Part shown: positions 41,751 through 53,014 of the stretch, one piece after another | Layout of the letters: each line of letters starts with the position of its first letter | Numbering within the stretch: the first letter of the stretch is position 1 | Source: Pectinophora gossypiella | Lineage: Eukaryota; Arthropoda; Insecta; Lepidoptera; Gelechiidae | Reading direction: 5' to 3' | DNA length: 64,000 nucleotides | Assembly (NCBI RefSeq): GCF_024362695.1 | Contig: NC_065417.1 | Coordinates: 1,729,001-1,793,000 of the forward strand | Position numbers and translations under genes: made by a program | The notes under the pieces: generated by a model | What the model saw: the letters and a program-made list of their open reading frames with translations, nothing else | Database searches by the model: none | What the model was told of the DNA's origin: nothing

Positions 41751-42424
41751 TGTAGTGTCTATGTACAACGAGGTGTTTTGTATGAAAGTTTCGGGTTGGG
41801 CACTGCCACAAATAGTGTTATTTACTTGGCCGGTATGGATCTACAATAAGCCACGTCACGAACAGAAAAAGAAGACCTTCAATAGCATTGTATTTAACAT
41901 CATTGAGTGGGTCGTATCCCTGTTATGCTGTATGTAAAATCGAACCCGGTAAATCTATATCGATCAATATCTATCCTTTTGCAAGACAGAGGTCGTTTGA
42001 ATCTAAATAAAAAAAAACTCCTACCGCAAAACATTGAACAATCTTATTTTTTAAGTTATAACTTAAAAATGGAGTTTTCATGGAGTTTTTTATTTAAATA
42101 TAGAACGCATTCAGCTGATTGTCTTCCCGGGCGTGTCGTAAAATCCGACTCAAGGATTGTGTCCTTTCTAACACATGGTGAATAATTGTTATCACCATAA
42201 GGTTCATAATATCCATCTTAAGACTTCGCATCAAAAGTGGTTACAAGTTGTCTTTGATCACTTGTGGGTGTGCCCACCCTGTTAGGAATTACAAGCATGA
42301 GTTTATATATGTATAGTACATACGTCATAGATGTGAAACTAATCATCTAAACCACGTTGAATTGTGCTTTAATCTTCCTTGTGTATGTTTTAAAGTGTAC
42401 AATAAAGAATGTTCGGTTTGATTT
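41751..42424. other. Intergenic, LINE end at the right
   Basis: 42245-42310 shares TTGTCTTTGATCACTTG-type sequence with the 21.5 kb repeat. 42395-42424 is an AATAAAGAATGTTCGG LINE end. Frames at 41755-42185 have no motif. Confidence 0.35.
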
Positions 42425-42560
42425 TGAATACCCAACTGGGCACCCTCAGGCCTGTTGTCTTAAACGTTGTACCGGGTGAGAGCCTTTAGCGCTCCCCATT
42501 TGTCCGGCCAAGTAGTTAATTCCATAAAATCTAAAATAAGTCACGTCAAAAAAAATTATT
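42425..42560 (+). repeat. Repeat-4 3' part
   Basis: AACTGGGCACCCTCAGGCCT to AGTCACGTCAAAAAAAATTA. Confidence 0.6.
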
Positions 42561-42781
42561 TTGAATAAAACGTACCTGTTTTACTACAAGCAATAGCTAC
42601 TGACTCCATTTTGTGTGCCTTCGTATTCTATTAGGCCTAAACAAACGTCCGCCCACGCTCGGCCTTGGCATTTCCACCTGTTGTGGAGTGTCCCCTTAAC
42701 AACACCAGCTAGATGGAGTGCCCGTCAATCAAGTACCAAGGTGACAATGACAAACAGGAATTACCTACCTAAATAACAAAA

Positions 42782-42900
42782 CTTTTTTAACGGGTCAGGG
42801 GCAGTAAGCACCAAAAGCCTCAAAATACCTGACCCCCGACACCTAACCCCCCCCCCCCCCCCCCCCCCGACCTGATGCCTGACAGCCCGTTTACAAAACA
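42782..42900. repeat. Poly-C tract in a short inverted-repeat context
   Basis: A run of 22 C at 42847-42868. AACGGGTCAGGGGCAG on the left and CTGACAGCCCGTTT on the right are partly inverted. No gene. Confidence 0.6.
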
Positions 42901-43374
42901 CTGGGTCCAGACGCATGTGTGCTGTTCAGGGAACAAGGGTAGGTCATATATGAATTAATTTTCATTCATTATGTTCAATCCTTACTTAAATTAATTTTAC
43001 TAACCTAGTTTGTAAGTCACTGTACTAACAATATATGGATTAATGTCCGTAATAAAGATTTTTTTTTTTTTTATATTAAGGTTCGTATAAAAAAAAATAT
43101 AAGTTTAAAAACTAAAACCCAACTATTTACGGAAAAATCACTCTCCAAAAAGTATGAAACAAGAAAATATTTACGATGAGAAAATTAAAAAACTTATAAA
43201 TGATTACTAATGAATTGGTAATTAATTAAATTAATTTAATTATTTTAGTGCTATAAAAAACAAAAATCATTAAGAAAATATTTCTCTGAAATTCTTCTTC
43301 TGAAAAGTGGTAAGCAAACTCTCAGGACGGTTACGTATTTAAATGTCTAAAATTAAAAACCACGGAAATTAGGA
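42901..43374. other. AT-rich intergenic
   Basis: T run at 43059-43072, TTAATTAAATTAATTTAATT at 43220. No feature recognised. Confidence 0.35.
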
Positions 43375-43645
43375 CTCACGATCGGGAGGCCTCGGGTTCG
43401 AATCCCGGTGGGGACATAACAAAAATCACTTTGAGATCCCTAGTTTGGTTAGGACATTACATGCTGATTATCTAATTGTCCGAAAGTAAGATGATCCATG
43501 CTTCGGAAGGCACGTTAAGCCGTTGGTCACGGTTGCTATTTACTGATGTAAGTGAGTAATCGTTACATGAGCCACGTCAATAATAACCCTGGCACCAGGG
43601 TTGATGACTCTGGTATTGCACCTCACAACCCACACGATAAGAAGA
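43375..43645 (+). repeat. SINE-B, 5' truncated
   Basis: Starts at GACTCACGATCGGGAGGCC with B box GGTTCGAATCCCGGTGG; tail ends CACACGATAAGAAG. A 9-bp repeat ATTAAAAAC lies on both sides (about 43350 and 43650). Confidence 0.75.
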
Positions 43646-43897
43646 TGATTAAAAACTTAACGTTAAATTACCTACGTTTAAAATACCTAAAATTTAGATT
43701 TTATCTATTACCGATTGTTTAAATGTACATATACCTAACCAACTTATACAAAGTTCTTCTTATCGTGGGGGTAGATGCTGTATTATGTATAAAGGGTATT
43801 TAGAGTTTAGGTATTTTAATCTTAGGTGATTTGACGTTAGCTTTTAAAACTTTAGATACCTCTTTAAATACGACAAGATATTTTGGCAAATATAAAT

Positions 43898-44030
43898 TCA
43901 AAAATATCTTTATTCAGTAGGTACATAGTTACACTTTGAATCGTCAATTTTTACATAACGAACGTCTCATCCGCCTAAAATTACTGCAGCTTCTCACAAC
44001 CTGTATAGCCGGGGAAAAGAAGCTGCAAGA
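43898..44030 (-). repeat. LINE-3 3' end
   Basis: Reverse, from AAATTCAAAAATATCTTTAT to GGGGAAAAGAAGCTGCAAG. Confidence 0.7.
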
Positions 44031-44339
44031 ATAAAAGGGCATTAACAAGAAAAAACAAATAAGCCGACCATAAATTTACACACGGCCAGTAAAACACATC
44101 ACAGTCTCTATTTATGATATCGACTAGTTGACTGGTATTAAAAGCAAAGAATCCATAACACGACAACTATTGAGAAGCTGCCTGGCTGCCTCCATTGTCC
44201 TTTTTCTACTTTATTTCAACGCCTGAAATACCTTGACGCTTATTTTCTATAGCACGCAATATAGACCCAGACAGTTTAATGAAAACTTCTTCTGGAAACC
44301 TACGACAGTAATTTTAGTTTCGCGCGTGATATTGGGCGA

Positions 44340-44690
44340 TAGAGCCGTGGTAGCCCAGTTGGTAGAACGCTTGCCTCTCACTTTGAGGTCGCAGCTTCTA
44401 ACCCAGCACAGGCCTAAACCAATGATTGTCGAATTTGTTTTCGAATTCATGTTTGGATCATAATTGATTATCACATGCTCAGCGATGAAGGAAAACATCG
44501 TGAGGAAACCCACATTCCCGAAAAATGCATTTTCGGAGGCATGTGATCTAACCTGTATTGGGCTGATTTTCCCTTAGCGGGTTGGAAGGTCAGACAGGCA
44601 GTCGCTTTTGTAAAAAACCGGACCTGTGAAATCTTCAGGTTAGGTAAGCGGACCCTGTGAAAAACGGGATAATGTTAGGGATGATGACGT
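44340..44690 (+). repeat. SINE-D, reference copy
   Basis: tRNA-like head with GTAGCCCAGTTGGTAGAACG and GGTCGCAGCTTCTAACCCA (B box mutated). The body has ATTTTCGGAGGCATGTGATC; the tail has GGACCCTGTGAAAAACGGGA. Confidence 0.75.
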
Positions 44691-44829
44691 GATATTGGGC
44701 AAAGGATAAGAGAGAATGTTGGAGAGTCCTTCCACTTTGTACAGGGGGCAGTTTTGAGAGGGGGATTCTATATTTATATTATTATTATTTGTAAAACTTG
44801 TCGTGAAATTTGTCGTAGTACAATCATTA

Positions 44830-45200
44830 CACCGGTCCGGTTTTTAACAGAAGCGACTGCCTGTCTGACCTTCCAACCCGCCAAGGTAAAATCAGCCCAA
44901 TACAGGTTAGATCACATGCCTCCCAAAAAGCATTTTTCGGGAATGTGGGTTTCCTCACGATGTTTTCCTTCATCGCTGAGCACGTGATAATCAATTATGA
45001 TCCAAACATGAATTCGAAAACAAATTCGACAATCATTAGTTTAGGCCTGTGCTGGATTCGAACCTGCGACGTCCGGTTTTTAACAGAAGCGACTACCTGT
45101 CTGACCTTCCAACCCGCGAAGGGAAAACTAGACCAAAACAGCTAAGGTCACATACCTTCCAAATACATTTCTCGGGAATGTAGGTTTCCTCGCGATGTTA
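44830..45200 (-). repeat. Two SINE-D copies in tandem
   Basis: 44830-45070 runs from the tail side to GGATTCGAACCTGCGACGTC, and a second tail-side copy starts at once (45070-45200, GTCCGGTTTTTAACAGAAGC). Together with 44340-44690 they form an inverted cluster. Confidence 0.65.
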
Positions 45201-45227
45201 CAAACATGCCTACATAAAGTCATTATT

Positions 45228-45358
45228 TCCCTATGGAAATATCTATTTCCGGCCGAAGTAAGCAGAGACTATGAATTCCATTTGTTTCGATCCTGACATA
45301 ATTACTTCTCTTGCTTTCTCCACATTCATCAATCGCTTCATACATGCCGGTCGCCTAC
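45228..45358 (-). repeat. LINE-2 tail
   Basis: GTAAGCAGAGACTATGAATT, CATTTGTTTCGATCCTGACA and CACATTCATCAATCGCTTCA. Confidence 0.65.
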
Positions 45359-45735
45359 AGAAACACTTTAATTAAAAAATAATAAAGGATGATAAGTAAA
45401 ATACATTTTTACCCAAAAAAGGTTTTCACCTGAAAGGGAGGACGTTGGATAATAATCCCAAACAGCTTCCCATAAAAGATATCCGCCAAGCAAATATGAA
45501 AGTCCTTGGTAAGGGACTTGTTTCGTAAGCTCATGGGACTAATAACACAAACGACGGAATAATTCAGCCCGCTAATGGTGGAATTAAATTAAATGGCGCT
45601 CCGAGTAGCCTGCGTTTATCTTTATTTCGGTCACTTTTTGGCCATGCACGGACAAATACACGAGTTTTTTTTAATCGACTTCAAAGAAGGATGTTGCCAA
45701 TTTGGCCCGTATGTTATTTAATATTGTTGGAATAG

Positions 45736-46046
45736 GTCGACCGCCGTGGTCCAGTAGTTGAGCGGCTTATGATCCAGAGGCCCCCCGGGTTCGAATCCCG
45801 GTAGGGACATATCACAAAAAGTGCTTTGTGAACCCTGGTTTGGTTAGGACATTACAGGCTGATCACCTGATGGTCCGAAAGTAAGGTGATCCGTGTTTCG
45901 GAAGGCACTCGAAGCTGTTGGTCGCGGTTACTACTTACTGATGTATGTAGTCGTTACATGAGTCATGTCAGGGGCCTTAAGCGGCTCAATAATAACCCGG
46001 TTGATGAGGCTGGTATTCCACCTCACAATCCACAGGATAGGAAGAA
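45736..46046 (+). repeat. SINE-B, full length with 10-bp duplication
   Basis: Flanks GTTGGAATAG at 45726-45735 and 46047-46056. Head, core and tail present, with a short deletion in CACCAGGGTTG. Confidence 0.8.
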
Positions 46047-46056
46047 GTTGGAATAG

Positions 46057-46105
46057 TGTAGTTTCCAACTAGTCGAATTAGTTACTTTTTACTAAACGAA
46101 ATTAT
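46057..46105. mobile_element. MITE-U fragment
   Basis: TAGTTTCCAACTAGTCGAAT and TACTTTTTACTAAACGAAAT. Confidence 0.55.
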
Positions 46106-46207
46106 CCCGTTAATAGTAAGCCAATTGCCTATATTATCCTGGAAAACACGTGTTTTCAATTATCTATGATGATCCAAACATGGATACGAATTCATAAAGT
46201 CGAATTC

Positions 46208-46250
46208 AATGATAATTAAAACACATAATAAAGGGTTTTTACCGCGAAAA
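46208..46250 (+). mobile_element. HP element remnant
   Basis: TAAAACACATAATAAAGGGT and TTTTTACCGCGAAAAC match the first arm of HP; the second arm and tail are absent. Confidence 0.45.
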
Positions 46251-46315
46251 CAAAAAAAACGAATTCAATAAAATGGTTCGAATTCAATGGTTTCGAACCC
46301 ATGACTCTGCGATGT

Positions 46316-46467
46316 ACAGTCATGAGCAATATAATGCACCCACTTTAGGACTCTGTCGCACTAACATATTTGACATTTAGTGAGACTTACAGTTCAATTT
46401 GTCAAAACAGTTAATGTGACATGGTACCAAAGTGTATACATATTATTAATGCTCGTGACCGTACACA
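46316..46467. mobile_element. MITE-T
   Basis: TACAGTCATGAGCAATATAA to GCTCGTGACCGTA. Confidence 0.7.
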
Positions 46468-47155
46468 GGACAGGGCTATCACGGACTCAAGGTAAATAGC
46501 CTATACGCGTAGGCATATGAAAAGTTGCGAAACGATGGAATTTATATGGACTATTAATTTACCTGCACTTTTATCGTCCAAGCAAATGGGCATGTAATTT
46601 AAAAGTATTTTAATGATTTAAAAATAGTATTCACTCGCAATAACTATTCTTTTCTTTACTGTAAAATTCACACACTCCTAAAAATATTCTTGGCCAAATA
46701 TTCTTCCGGAACATTCCGAAATTACGATAATGAGAATGTGAAAACCACGACACCCGAACTACTTTGACTACTTTGAGTACTATTAACATTTTATTGTCAA
46801 TCTAGTTAGTTAGTTAGTCATCTTGTATCTGACAAGCTCTAATAATTTATAAATTAAGATGGTAGGGGAATACATTGATAACCTTTTAGAACCGTCGCTT
46901 CATTTATTTGCATAATTCAAAACGTACCTTTATAATGTTTATTATCGTAATTATAAGGGTCCTTTAAAGAAAACAGGTCGTTATGTTCTGGCTATTTGAA
47001 TTTATATTAAAACGTTTCCAGTCCCTTGAATGTAAAGGGAAAATATACATAAACCTCTGTTTCTTGTTTTTGCTTTGTGCGCTGTTTGTGTGGCTGTTAG
47101 GATACGGCATTAGGATTTTGTAACGACATTCCTAAGAGTTACCTATACTCTTATT
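46468..47155. other. Intergenic, nothing recognised
   Basis: No open frame of note and no shared repeat seen. Confidence 0.35.
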
Positions 47156-47298
47156 GTACTGTAGTGTAACCAAACGCAACGTATAGGAAAACCATTTTTA
47201 GGTATATCTTTATTATTCAATGACAACTGTCAACATGGCCGTCTGTACCATTTGCGTTTCGGTTTTCCTATACGTTGCGTTTGGTTACACTACAGTAC
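47156..47298. mobile_element. MITE-W with perfect 38-bp inverted repeats
   Basis: 47156-47193 and 47261-47298 are exact reverse complements, starting GTACTGTAGTGTAACCAAAC. The 67-bp centre holds ATGACAACTGTCA. CTTATT lies just outside both ends. Single copy here; perfect arms imply a young insertion. Confidence 0.8.
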
Positions 47299-47475
47299 AC
47301 TTATTATTCGCCATTTCTCTTTTGTTATTTGCCTGGATGATATACCTACGTTTATAATGAAGGACTTTCTAGGCTACGTTCACCAAAAACAATATAGATG
47401 GCGTTGTACAGCTTAAAAGTGAAAATTACCTAATCAACAAAAGAAAAAATCGTGACAATATCCTATTATTCATTT

Positions 47476-47805
47476 GGCCGCCGTGGTCCAGTGGTTGGGC
47501 GTTGTCCCGGTGGGGCAAATCACAAAAATCTCTTTGGGATCCCTAGTTTAGTTAGGACATTACAAGCTGATCACCTGATTGTCCAGAAGTAATATGATTC
47601 CGTTTTTCGGAAGGTACGTTAAGCCGTTGGTCCCGGTTACTACCTACTGATGTAAGTACGTAGTCGTTACTTGAGTCACGTCAGGGGCCTTTGGTGGCTC
47701 AATAATAATTCTGACACCAGCCTGGTCATCCACCTCTAATGTCCTATAACCAAACTAGGGATCACAAGGTGATTTTCGTTATGTATCTCCACTGGGATTT
47801 GTATT
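47476..47805. repeat. SINE-B (plus) followed by a SINE-B head fragment (minus)
   Basis: 47476-47725 plus copy with the B box deleted (GGGCGTTGTCCCGGTGGGGC). 47737-47805 is reverse-oriented (CTAACCAAACTAGGGATCAC-like). The reading frame from 47739 spans this junction and is not a gene. Confidence 0.65.
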
Positions 47806-48318
47806 TGAGCGGAGCGGTGTCCGAAGCGGAGCGGAGCGTACGCAGCAAAGCGGAGATCGACAACGATTTGCTGATAGTGGACGCTGTTTTATATTGCAAT
47901 CAATACAAAGCAAGATTTTCTTCCGCTCCATACGCTCTGATTCCGCTCAACCGACGCGCATATTTATAAACCGATCGCCGTGAAGGCATCGAAATGGATT
48001 TGCCGGCCATATTGAAATATTTCAGGCTTTCGCTCTGTGATTGAACAAATCAAAAAAACAATAAATTCTTTGTGTTCATTGGAGATTTCGAATAAATTGC
48101 TGAAACATTTCCAACGATTTATTTTATTACTCATTTTATGAAATGCAAGGCGGAATATTATGCTTTATGAATTTAAGAGTCGGGTTATTATGTTGAATTT
48201 ATGAGTGCTATTATAACAGAGTCCATTTCAGTTTACATTACAAATAAATAAGTACGTAAAAGTAAATATATCTTTTTCTTTTTTTTATAAGTAAATATTT
48301 TTATAATTTTTCCAGATA

Positions 48319-48588
48319 ATGGCCTCCGTGGTCCAGTGGTTGAGCGATCCGGAAGCCCCGGGTCCGAATCCCGGTGGGGGCATATCATAAAAATCACTTT
48401 GTGATCCCTAGTTTGATTAGGACATTACGGGCTGATCACCTGAGTGTCCTAAAGTAAGATGATCCGTGCTTCGGAAGACACGTTAAGCCGTTGGTCCCGG
48501 TTAATACTTACTGACTGAAGTATGTAGTCGTCGCATGAGTCATGTCAGGGGCCTTTGGCGGCTCAATAATAACCCTGACACCAGGACT
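48319..48588 (+). repeat. SINE-B
   Basis: TGGCCTCCGTGGTCCAGTGG, a short deletion in the anticodon region, GGGTCCGAATCCCGGTGGG, core and most of the tail. Confidence 0.75.
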
Positions 48589-48594
48589 AAAATA

Positions 48595-48640
48595 TCAAGA
48601 AGAGGCATTTGCCCAGCAGTGGGATCGAATAAGCTAAATA
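48595..48640 (+). repeat. LINE-6-like ORF end
   Basis: Reads EEAFAQQWDRIS then a stop, paralogous to the AYAQQWAS end at 21380. Confidence 0.45.
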
Positions 48641-48999
48641 AGATAAGATAAAAGTCTATTTTCGTCCCCAAGAGTACCAACCTAATAACAAAACAGCACA
48701 GTAATCCTAACAAGAATGTTATCGCAACTTAATTACCATATCCAACTTAAATAGTAGGGTCATTAGGGCTAGAATGGCTTGGCGTGTTTCCAGCTGGCTA
48801 GACGACAACGTTAGATAGAGCGTGTCATAGTGTCTCAAATTAGCTTTTAACTTAGACCAAGTTGCACTTAAGTTAGCCTCTTGATGCTCCCAAAGTTGTA
48901 TTTACATTTATAATTGAGTTGTTGGTAACTTAGTCAAATGAGGTACTTATTACGAAACAAAAAATAAATTAGGTAGATTTAGATACATGTGTGGTAGAA

Positions 49000-49258
49000 C
49001 CATAATGAAAACTATAGAGAACCGGAGAGTAAATATGATTGGCCACCCGATACGACACGATTCATTTATAACAAACATTATAGAAGGAAAAATTGAAGGG
49101 AAGAGAGGAAGGGTAGATCTACGAGAACATTTATGAAACAAATAAAAGAGAAGGTGCAGGTCGTGTCGTATCGGGAGGTGAAGGATTTGGCGGGAAGAAG
49201 AAAAGAATGGCGATTACTCCACCGAAGAGCGCAGCTCTTAAATAAAGAGAGAGAGAGA
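49000..49258 (+). repeat. LINE-1 tail
   Basis: MIGHPIRHDSF, IIEGKIEGKRGR, then VQVVSYREVKDLAGRRKEWR. The site homologous to the HP insertion at 7 kb is uninterrupted here (TACGACACGATTCATTTATA at 49042). 3' GAGAGAGAGAG. Confidence 0.7.
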
Positions 49259-49344
49259 GTGGTAGGGTTGGAAGAGAAAGGCGTACATTCCGTGATAAAT
49301 CCAGAATGTTTTAAAGAAAGGTCAGGTTAGAAGTACTTTAACTG

Positions 49345-49465
49345 GCGACCATGCATGAAGTCTTTGATGAGAGTGGAAGAAGCGAAAGTGGTGTGTCAGG
49401 ATCAGTAAGTGGAATTCGATGGTCTCTGCCTACCCCAACGGGAAATAGGCGTGACCTTATGTATA
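49345..49465 (+). repeat. LINE-2 tail
   Basis: ATGCATGAAGTCTTTGATGA, TCTCTGCCTACCCCAACGGG and GGCGTGACCTTATGTATAC. Confidence 0.6.
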
Positions 49466-49477
49466 CTATATATGGAG

Positions 49478-49810
49478 TTAGTGACATCGTAACGAAAACT
49501 TTGAGGGATGAGTCAGACCATGTTTCTGAGTTGATATCAAGTAGAATTTTCCGTCGCAAAAGAATAGAACTGATAATAATTTAAAAAATACAAAAAAAGA
49601 ATATGACTTTTCCGACAAAAAAATCCTCTTGATATCAACTCAGAATCATGGCCATATCGAGGCAATCCGTCTAAGAAAGCTATATTGCAATTTGACATTT
49701 GCGCATATAAAACGCAATGGAAACAAATATCAAATAGCAATATTGCTTTCTTAGATAAATTGCTTCGATGTGGCCATGATTCTGAGTCGATATCAAGATT
49801 TTAACCCCCT
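49478..49810. mobile_element. Chimera of MITE-Q and MITE-P
   Basis: MITE-Q left arm (49478-49565) and the start of its right arm (49628-49647), then a MITE-P core (49648-49774), then an inverted MITE-Q segment (GATTCTGAGTCGATATCAAG, ending 49797), then a MITE-P terminus (ATTTTAACCCCCTAG). Both joints fall in ATGGCCA/TGGCCAT, which both families nearly share. Confidence 0.75.
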
Positions 49811-49957
49811 AGTACTGAAAATATTGTGAAAATATGCTCTTATTAGGTATGTTTGATTTTTATTTCTTTTTATTTATTTTACACCTATAAAATAACACAC
49901 GTCAGCAAGTTTGCATCGCATCCAAATAAATTTACACACGGAAATCTTCAACTTTCT

Positions 49958-50118
49958 GGGGGGTTTAAAAGGCCACATCGAAACAATTCATCTAAAAATG
50001 CTATATTGCTATTTGACATTTGCTTTCATTGTGCACTTACTTTTATATGCGCAAATGTCAAATTGCAATATTCCTTTTTTAGATGAATTGCTTTGATATG
50101 GCCTTTTTAAACCCCCTA
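49958..50118. mobile_element. MITE-P, complete
   Basis: GGGGGGTTTAAAAGGCCACA to GGCCTTTTTAAACCCCCTA. Confidence 0.8.
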
Positions 50119-51179
50119 ATCTTCACGCCCGTCAAATCCCGGCTGGGTGTGCAATGAAAACTTTTCTAATTATGAGTATGATTAATGTGTAAAAAGTAGG
50201 CTTTGAGGCCAACTTTGTGTTAATGAATGACATTAAACCATCCCTTTCGGCGTGGCTGTAACAAATAAAGTGGAGATCGCGAGTCGACTCATAATGATTG
50301 ATTCGCTCATTTGTCGGTTGACAGACGTATGATTATGATTACAAGGACAGCGAGAGACTCGAACACTTTGAAATGTGTGCTAAAAAATAAAAAATACACC
50401 TTTATTTTTTTAACATAAACTCATGACATGACACTCACTCTCCTTATTAAAAAAAAATATATATACGGTCGAATTGAGAACCTCCTCCTTTTTTGAAGTC
50501 GGTAAAAACAAAGACAAGAAAAGCAACGGAAAAATAAAAAAGTTAATAAAAGAAGAAAAAAAGATAATTAAAGAAAGAAAGATTTAAAATGTAGTCCACG
50601 AATTTTGACCTTATTATGGTAAAGCGATAGAGACACGCTTCACCTGAGCCATATTTTTTTATTTAAGTAAGTATCTTTTTAGGCGATACGACTCACACTT
50701 GTGATAGTTGACAACTTGCATCCACTTTTGATACGAAGACCTAAGATGAAAAATTTATTTATTTATTTATAAAAAATATATATATTTTTATATATATCTT
50801 TTTTATATTTTTTTTTTAATATTATTACCCTGGTCTTTTAGTCTTTTAGGCAATTGTTTAAAGTAACGCAAATATTTTAAATGTGTTACCATAGAATAAA
50901 GAATAATACTACGTGTAGAACGGCAACTCTCCACCAGCGTCTGAGCTATGTTTACCTCGAACACAGTTTAAACTTGAATCGTGAAGGCTGCGCGCGCATC
51001 GTTGTTTTATTTTTTATAACAACCTTTAGTTGTAATGTATTTTAAGTGCAGTTTTCACTAACGAGCATTTTAGAATATCATTTCGAGCATTATAGACTAT
51101 CATGGTGGTAACATAAAGCTCGGTGTGAGTACTAGTTCATCTTGCGATGGTTGTACCTCTGCCTACCTCAATTGGGAAT
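50119..51179. other. Intergenic, simple AT repeats
   Basis: 50756-50830 is TTTATTTATTTATAAAAAAT-type and TATATATA sequence. 50705-50745 matches the 21.6 kb repeat (GACAACTTGCATCC). 51010-51110 has a SINE-F-like GCAGTTTTCACTAACGAGC piece. No gene. Confidence 0.4.
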
Positions 51180-51181
51180 TA

Positions 51182-51300
51182 ATAAGAAAGAAAGAAAGTA
51201 TTTATTATTAGAGGACGCCACAGTAACAATACAAACACAGTAGGTAAAAAAATACTTACACAAAAGTTAAAGTAAGTAAGTAAGTAGTAGTAAGTCTTAG
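51182..51300 (-). repeat. Retroposon 3' tail with (AAAG)n
   Basis: AAGAAAGAAAGAAAGTATTT and ATTAGAGGACGCCACAG match 35041-35090. Reads as a minus-strand element ending in (CTTT)n. Confidence 0.5.
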
Positions 51301-51494
51301 TCGTGAGCTTAATAATAATTCAAATTCAAATTCGTTTATTGCAAAAAAAATGTGGTACATAAATAAATATTATAGTTTCACACATTTCGTAGCATGCAAA
51401 AAAATGTTTCGTTATATGATATGACTCCCCAATCCAATGTAAAAAGAACATTATAATTAAATTAAATGTCAGACGGTTATCATAGCAAGTAATA

Positions 51495-51680
51495 CAATTA
51501 TTGGCATTATACTGGGTGTTAGTGACATCGTAACGAATACTGAGAGGGATGATTCAGACCATGATTCTGAGTTAATATCTAGTGGAATTTTCCGTCGCAA
51601 AATTCATGAAATTTTGAGTTTTGTTTTTAATTATTTTCAATTCCATATTGTGCTTTTAGCTGCATAGAACTCAAATTTCA
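51495..51680. mobile_element. MITE-Q left half joined to a repeated flank
   Basis: GGGTGTTAGTGACATCGTAA to TTCCGTCGCAAAATTCATGA, then CATATTGTGCTTTTAGCTGC, which also follows a MITE-Q piece at 53120-53215. The two copies imply one longer duplicated repeat. Confidence 0.55.
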
Positions 51681-51724
51681 ATAAAAAAAACAATAATGAC
51701 AAATTATCGAAAATTTTCGATGTA

Positions 51725-51865
51725 ATGGAGACAACAGCTGCTCGAACGGGTCAACGGCCACACGCACCGCGCCGCGCGCCCCGCTCCGCACGCTCCGCTC
51801 CGCGCGCCCCGCGCCGCACGCCGGCGGCGGCGGCGGCGCGGCGGCGGCGCGGCCTACAAAGTAGG
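51725..51865. other. GC-rich island
   Basis: A GCGCC/CGGCGG-rich block, very unlike its AT-rich surroundings. A frame through it gives low-complexity Ala/Arg/Pro and is not convincing as protein. Flanked by AAGTAGGCACTACGAACCGA, a sequence repeated at 53070 and 53352. Confidence 0.5.
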
Positions 51866-51954
51866 CACTACGAACCGATCCTATTTCTTTCTCTGTCTAT
51901 CGTAAATTATAAATTTATTTTATTCTTATTCTTAAATGGACGGATAATCAACAG

Positions 51955-52100
51955 GCATAAAATTTATGGAATACACGTCAATTTTAAGCAGAAATCTAAA
52001 ACAACCGACAGAATTAAGTTGACAGCACACGTCAAACGGTTTGCATACCAGCGAGATACCTTTTTGATTCGACCGGGTTATTCATTCATTTACTCATAGG
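51955..52100 (-). mobile_element. MITE-V internal fragment
   Basis: CACGTCAATTTTAAGCAGAA and GTCAAACGGTTTGCATACCA are the reverse of 10890-10740; the inverted ends are absent. Confidence 0.6.
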
Positions 52101-52321
52101 AATCGGGGCCATTATCTACCTAAAACAGTTGAAACAGTAAATAATTGTATTCTTTGTTGTCATTAGAATAACTAATAACCAACTAACACAACCACCACAG
52201 ATTAGATAATTAGTTACCTACTATGTCAACCATCCACCAACTTAGTATGTAAGTACCTACGCAAAACCTCGCTACACAAAAATCGAGCGAGATCGCGTCT
52301 AGAATTGGGCGGACACTCCGC

Positions 52322-52546
52322 CAGAGTGTTGCCTATCGATATTCTATCGATACCTAGTTAAAAAAAAACCAATAGTAGGTACCTATCGATAGATCTTTTA
52401 GATCAATACCCATTATTGTTACAAAGCAAGACCTATCGGTACTATCGCAAGTATCGATCTAAATGTACTATCACTACTTTCGATAGTTTAGACAATTTTC
52501 AAGTTCAACAATTGATAATCTACCAATCGATAGTTCGGCAACTCCG
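52322..52546. mobile_element. MITE-X-like element, TATCGATA-rich
   Basis: Left AGAGTGTTGCCTATCGATAT, right ATCGATAGTTCGGCAACTC. Five or more CGATA motifs lie between. No clear target duplication. Confidence 0.55.
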
Positions 52547-52724
52547 TCGCGTAGGCAATGTCGGCATGTTCAAAGAAAAAAATTGTCCGAGAGGAGTGAT
52601 CTTATTTTTCTTGTTACATGTTGGTACCGAGGTACTAAGTACATACTAAGTTATTCGTGTTTTAAATCTCATTGTTAAATCATCAGTAAAGAACTAATTA
52701 AACCTATCCTGTTCTGTGTGTACA

Positions 52725-52955
52725 ATATTCATGTAACGGCTACGTGCTTACATAAGTACCTAGTAGACGGGAGCAACGACTTAACGTACCTTCCGAAGCA
52801 CGGATCATTTTACTTTCGGACAATCAGGTGATCAGCCTGTAACGTCCCAACCAAAGGCCTTATAAACAGATTTTTGTGATATGTCCCCACCGGAATACGA
52901 ACCCGGACCCTCCGCATCCCATCGCTCAACCACTGGACCACATAGGCCAAGAAGG
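52725..52955 (-). repeat. SINE-B, 3' truncated
   Basis: TTCATGTAACGGCTACGTGC through core to GAATACGAACCCGGACCCTC and CAACCACTGGACCACATAGG. Confidence 0.7.
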
Positions 52956-53014
52956 TTCTAAGACATAATTAAAGGATCCTGGGACGCAAGACCTCCGAGT
53001 TAGGGCTTGTTTGA

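Noticed and set aside
47800..47970. Coding exon near GAGCGGAGCGG repeats
   Set aside because: The frame starts inside a reversed SINE-B head and crosses a GAGCG-rich stretch; no splice signals or motif.
51725..52099. 124-codon Arg/Ala/Pro-rich protein
   Set aside because: Low-complexity translation of a GC island that then runs into a MITE-V fragment in antisense.
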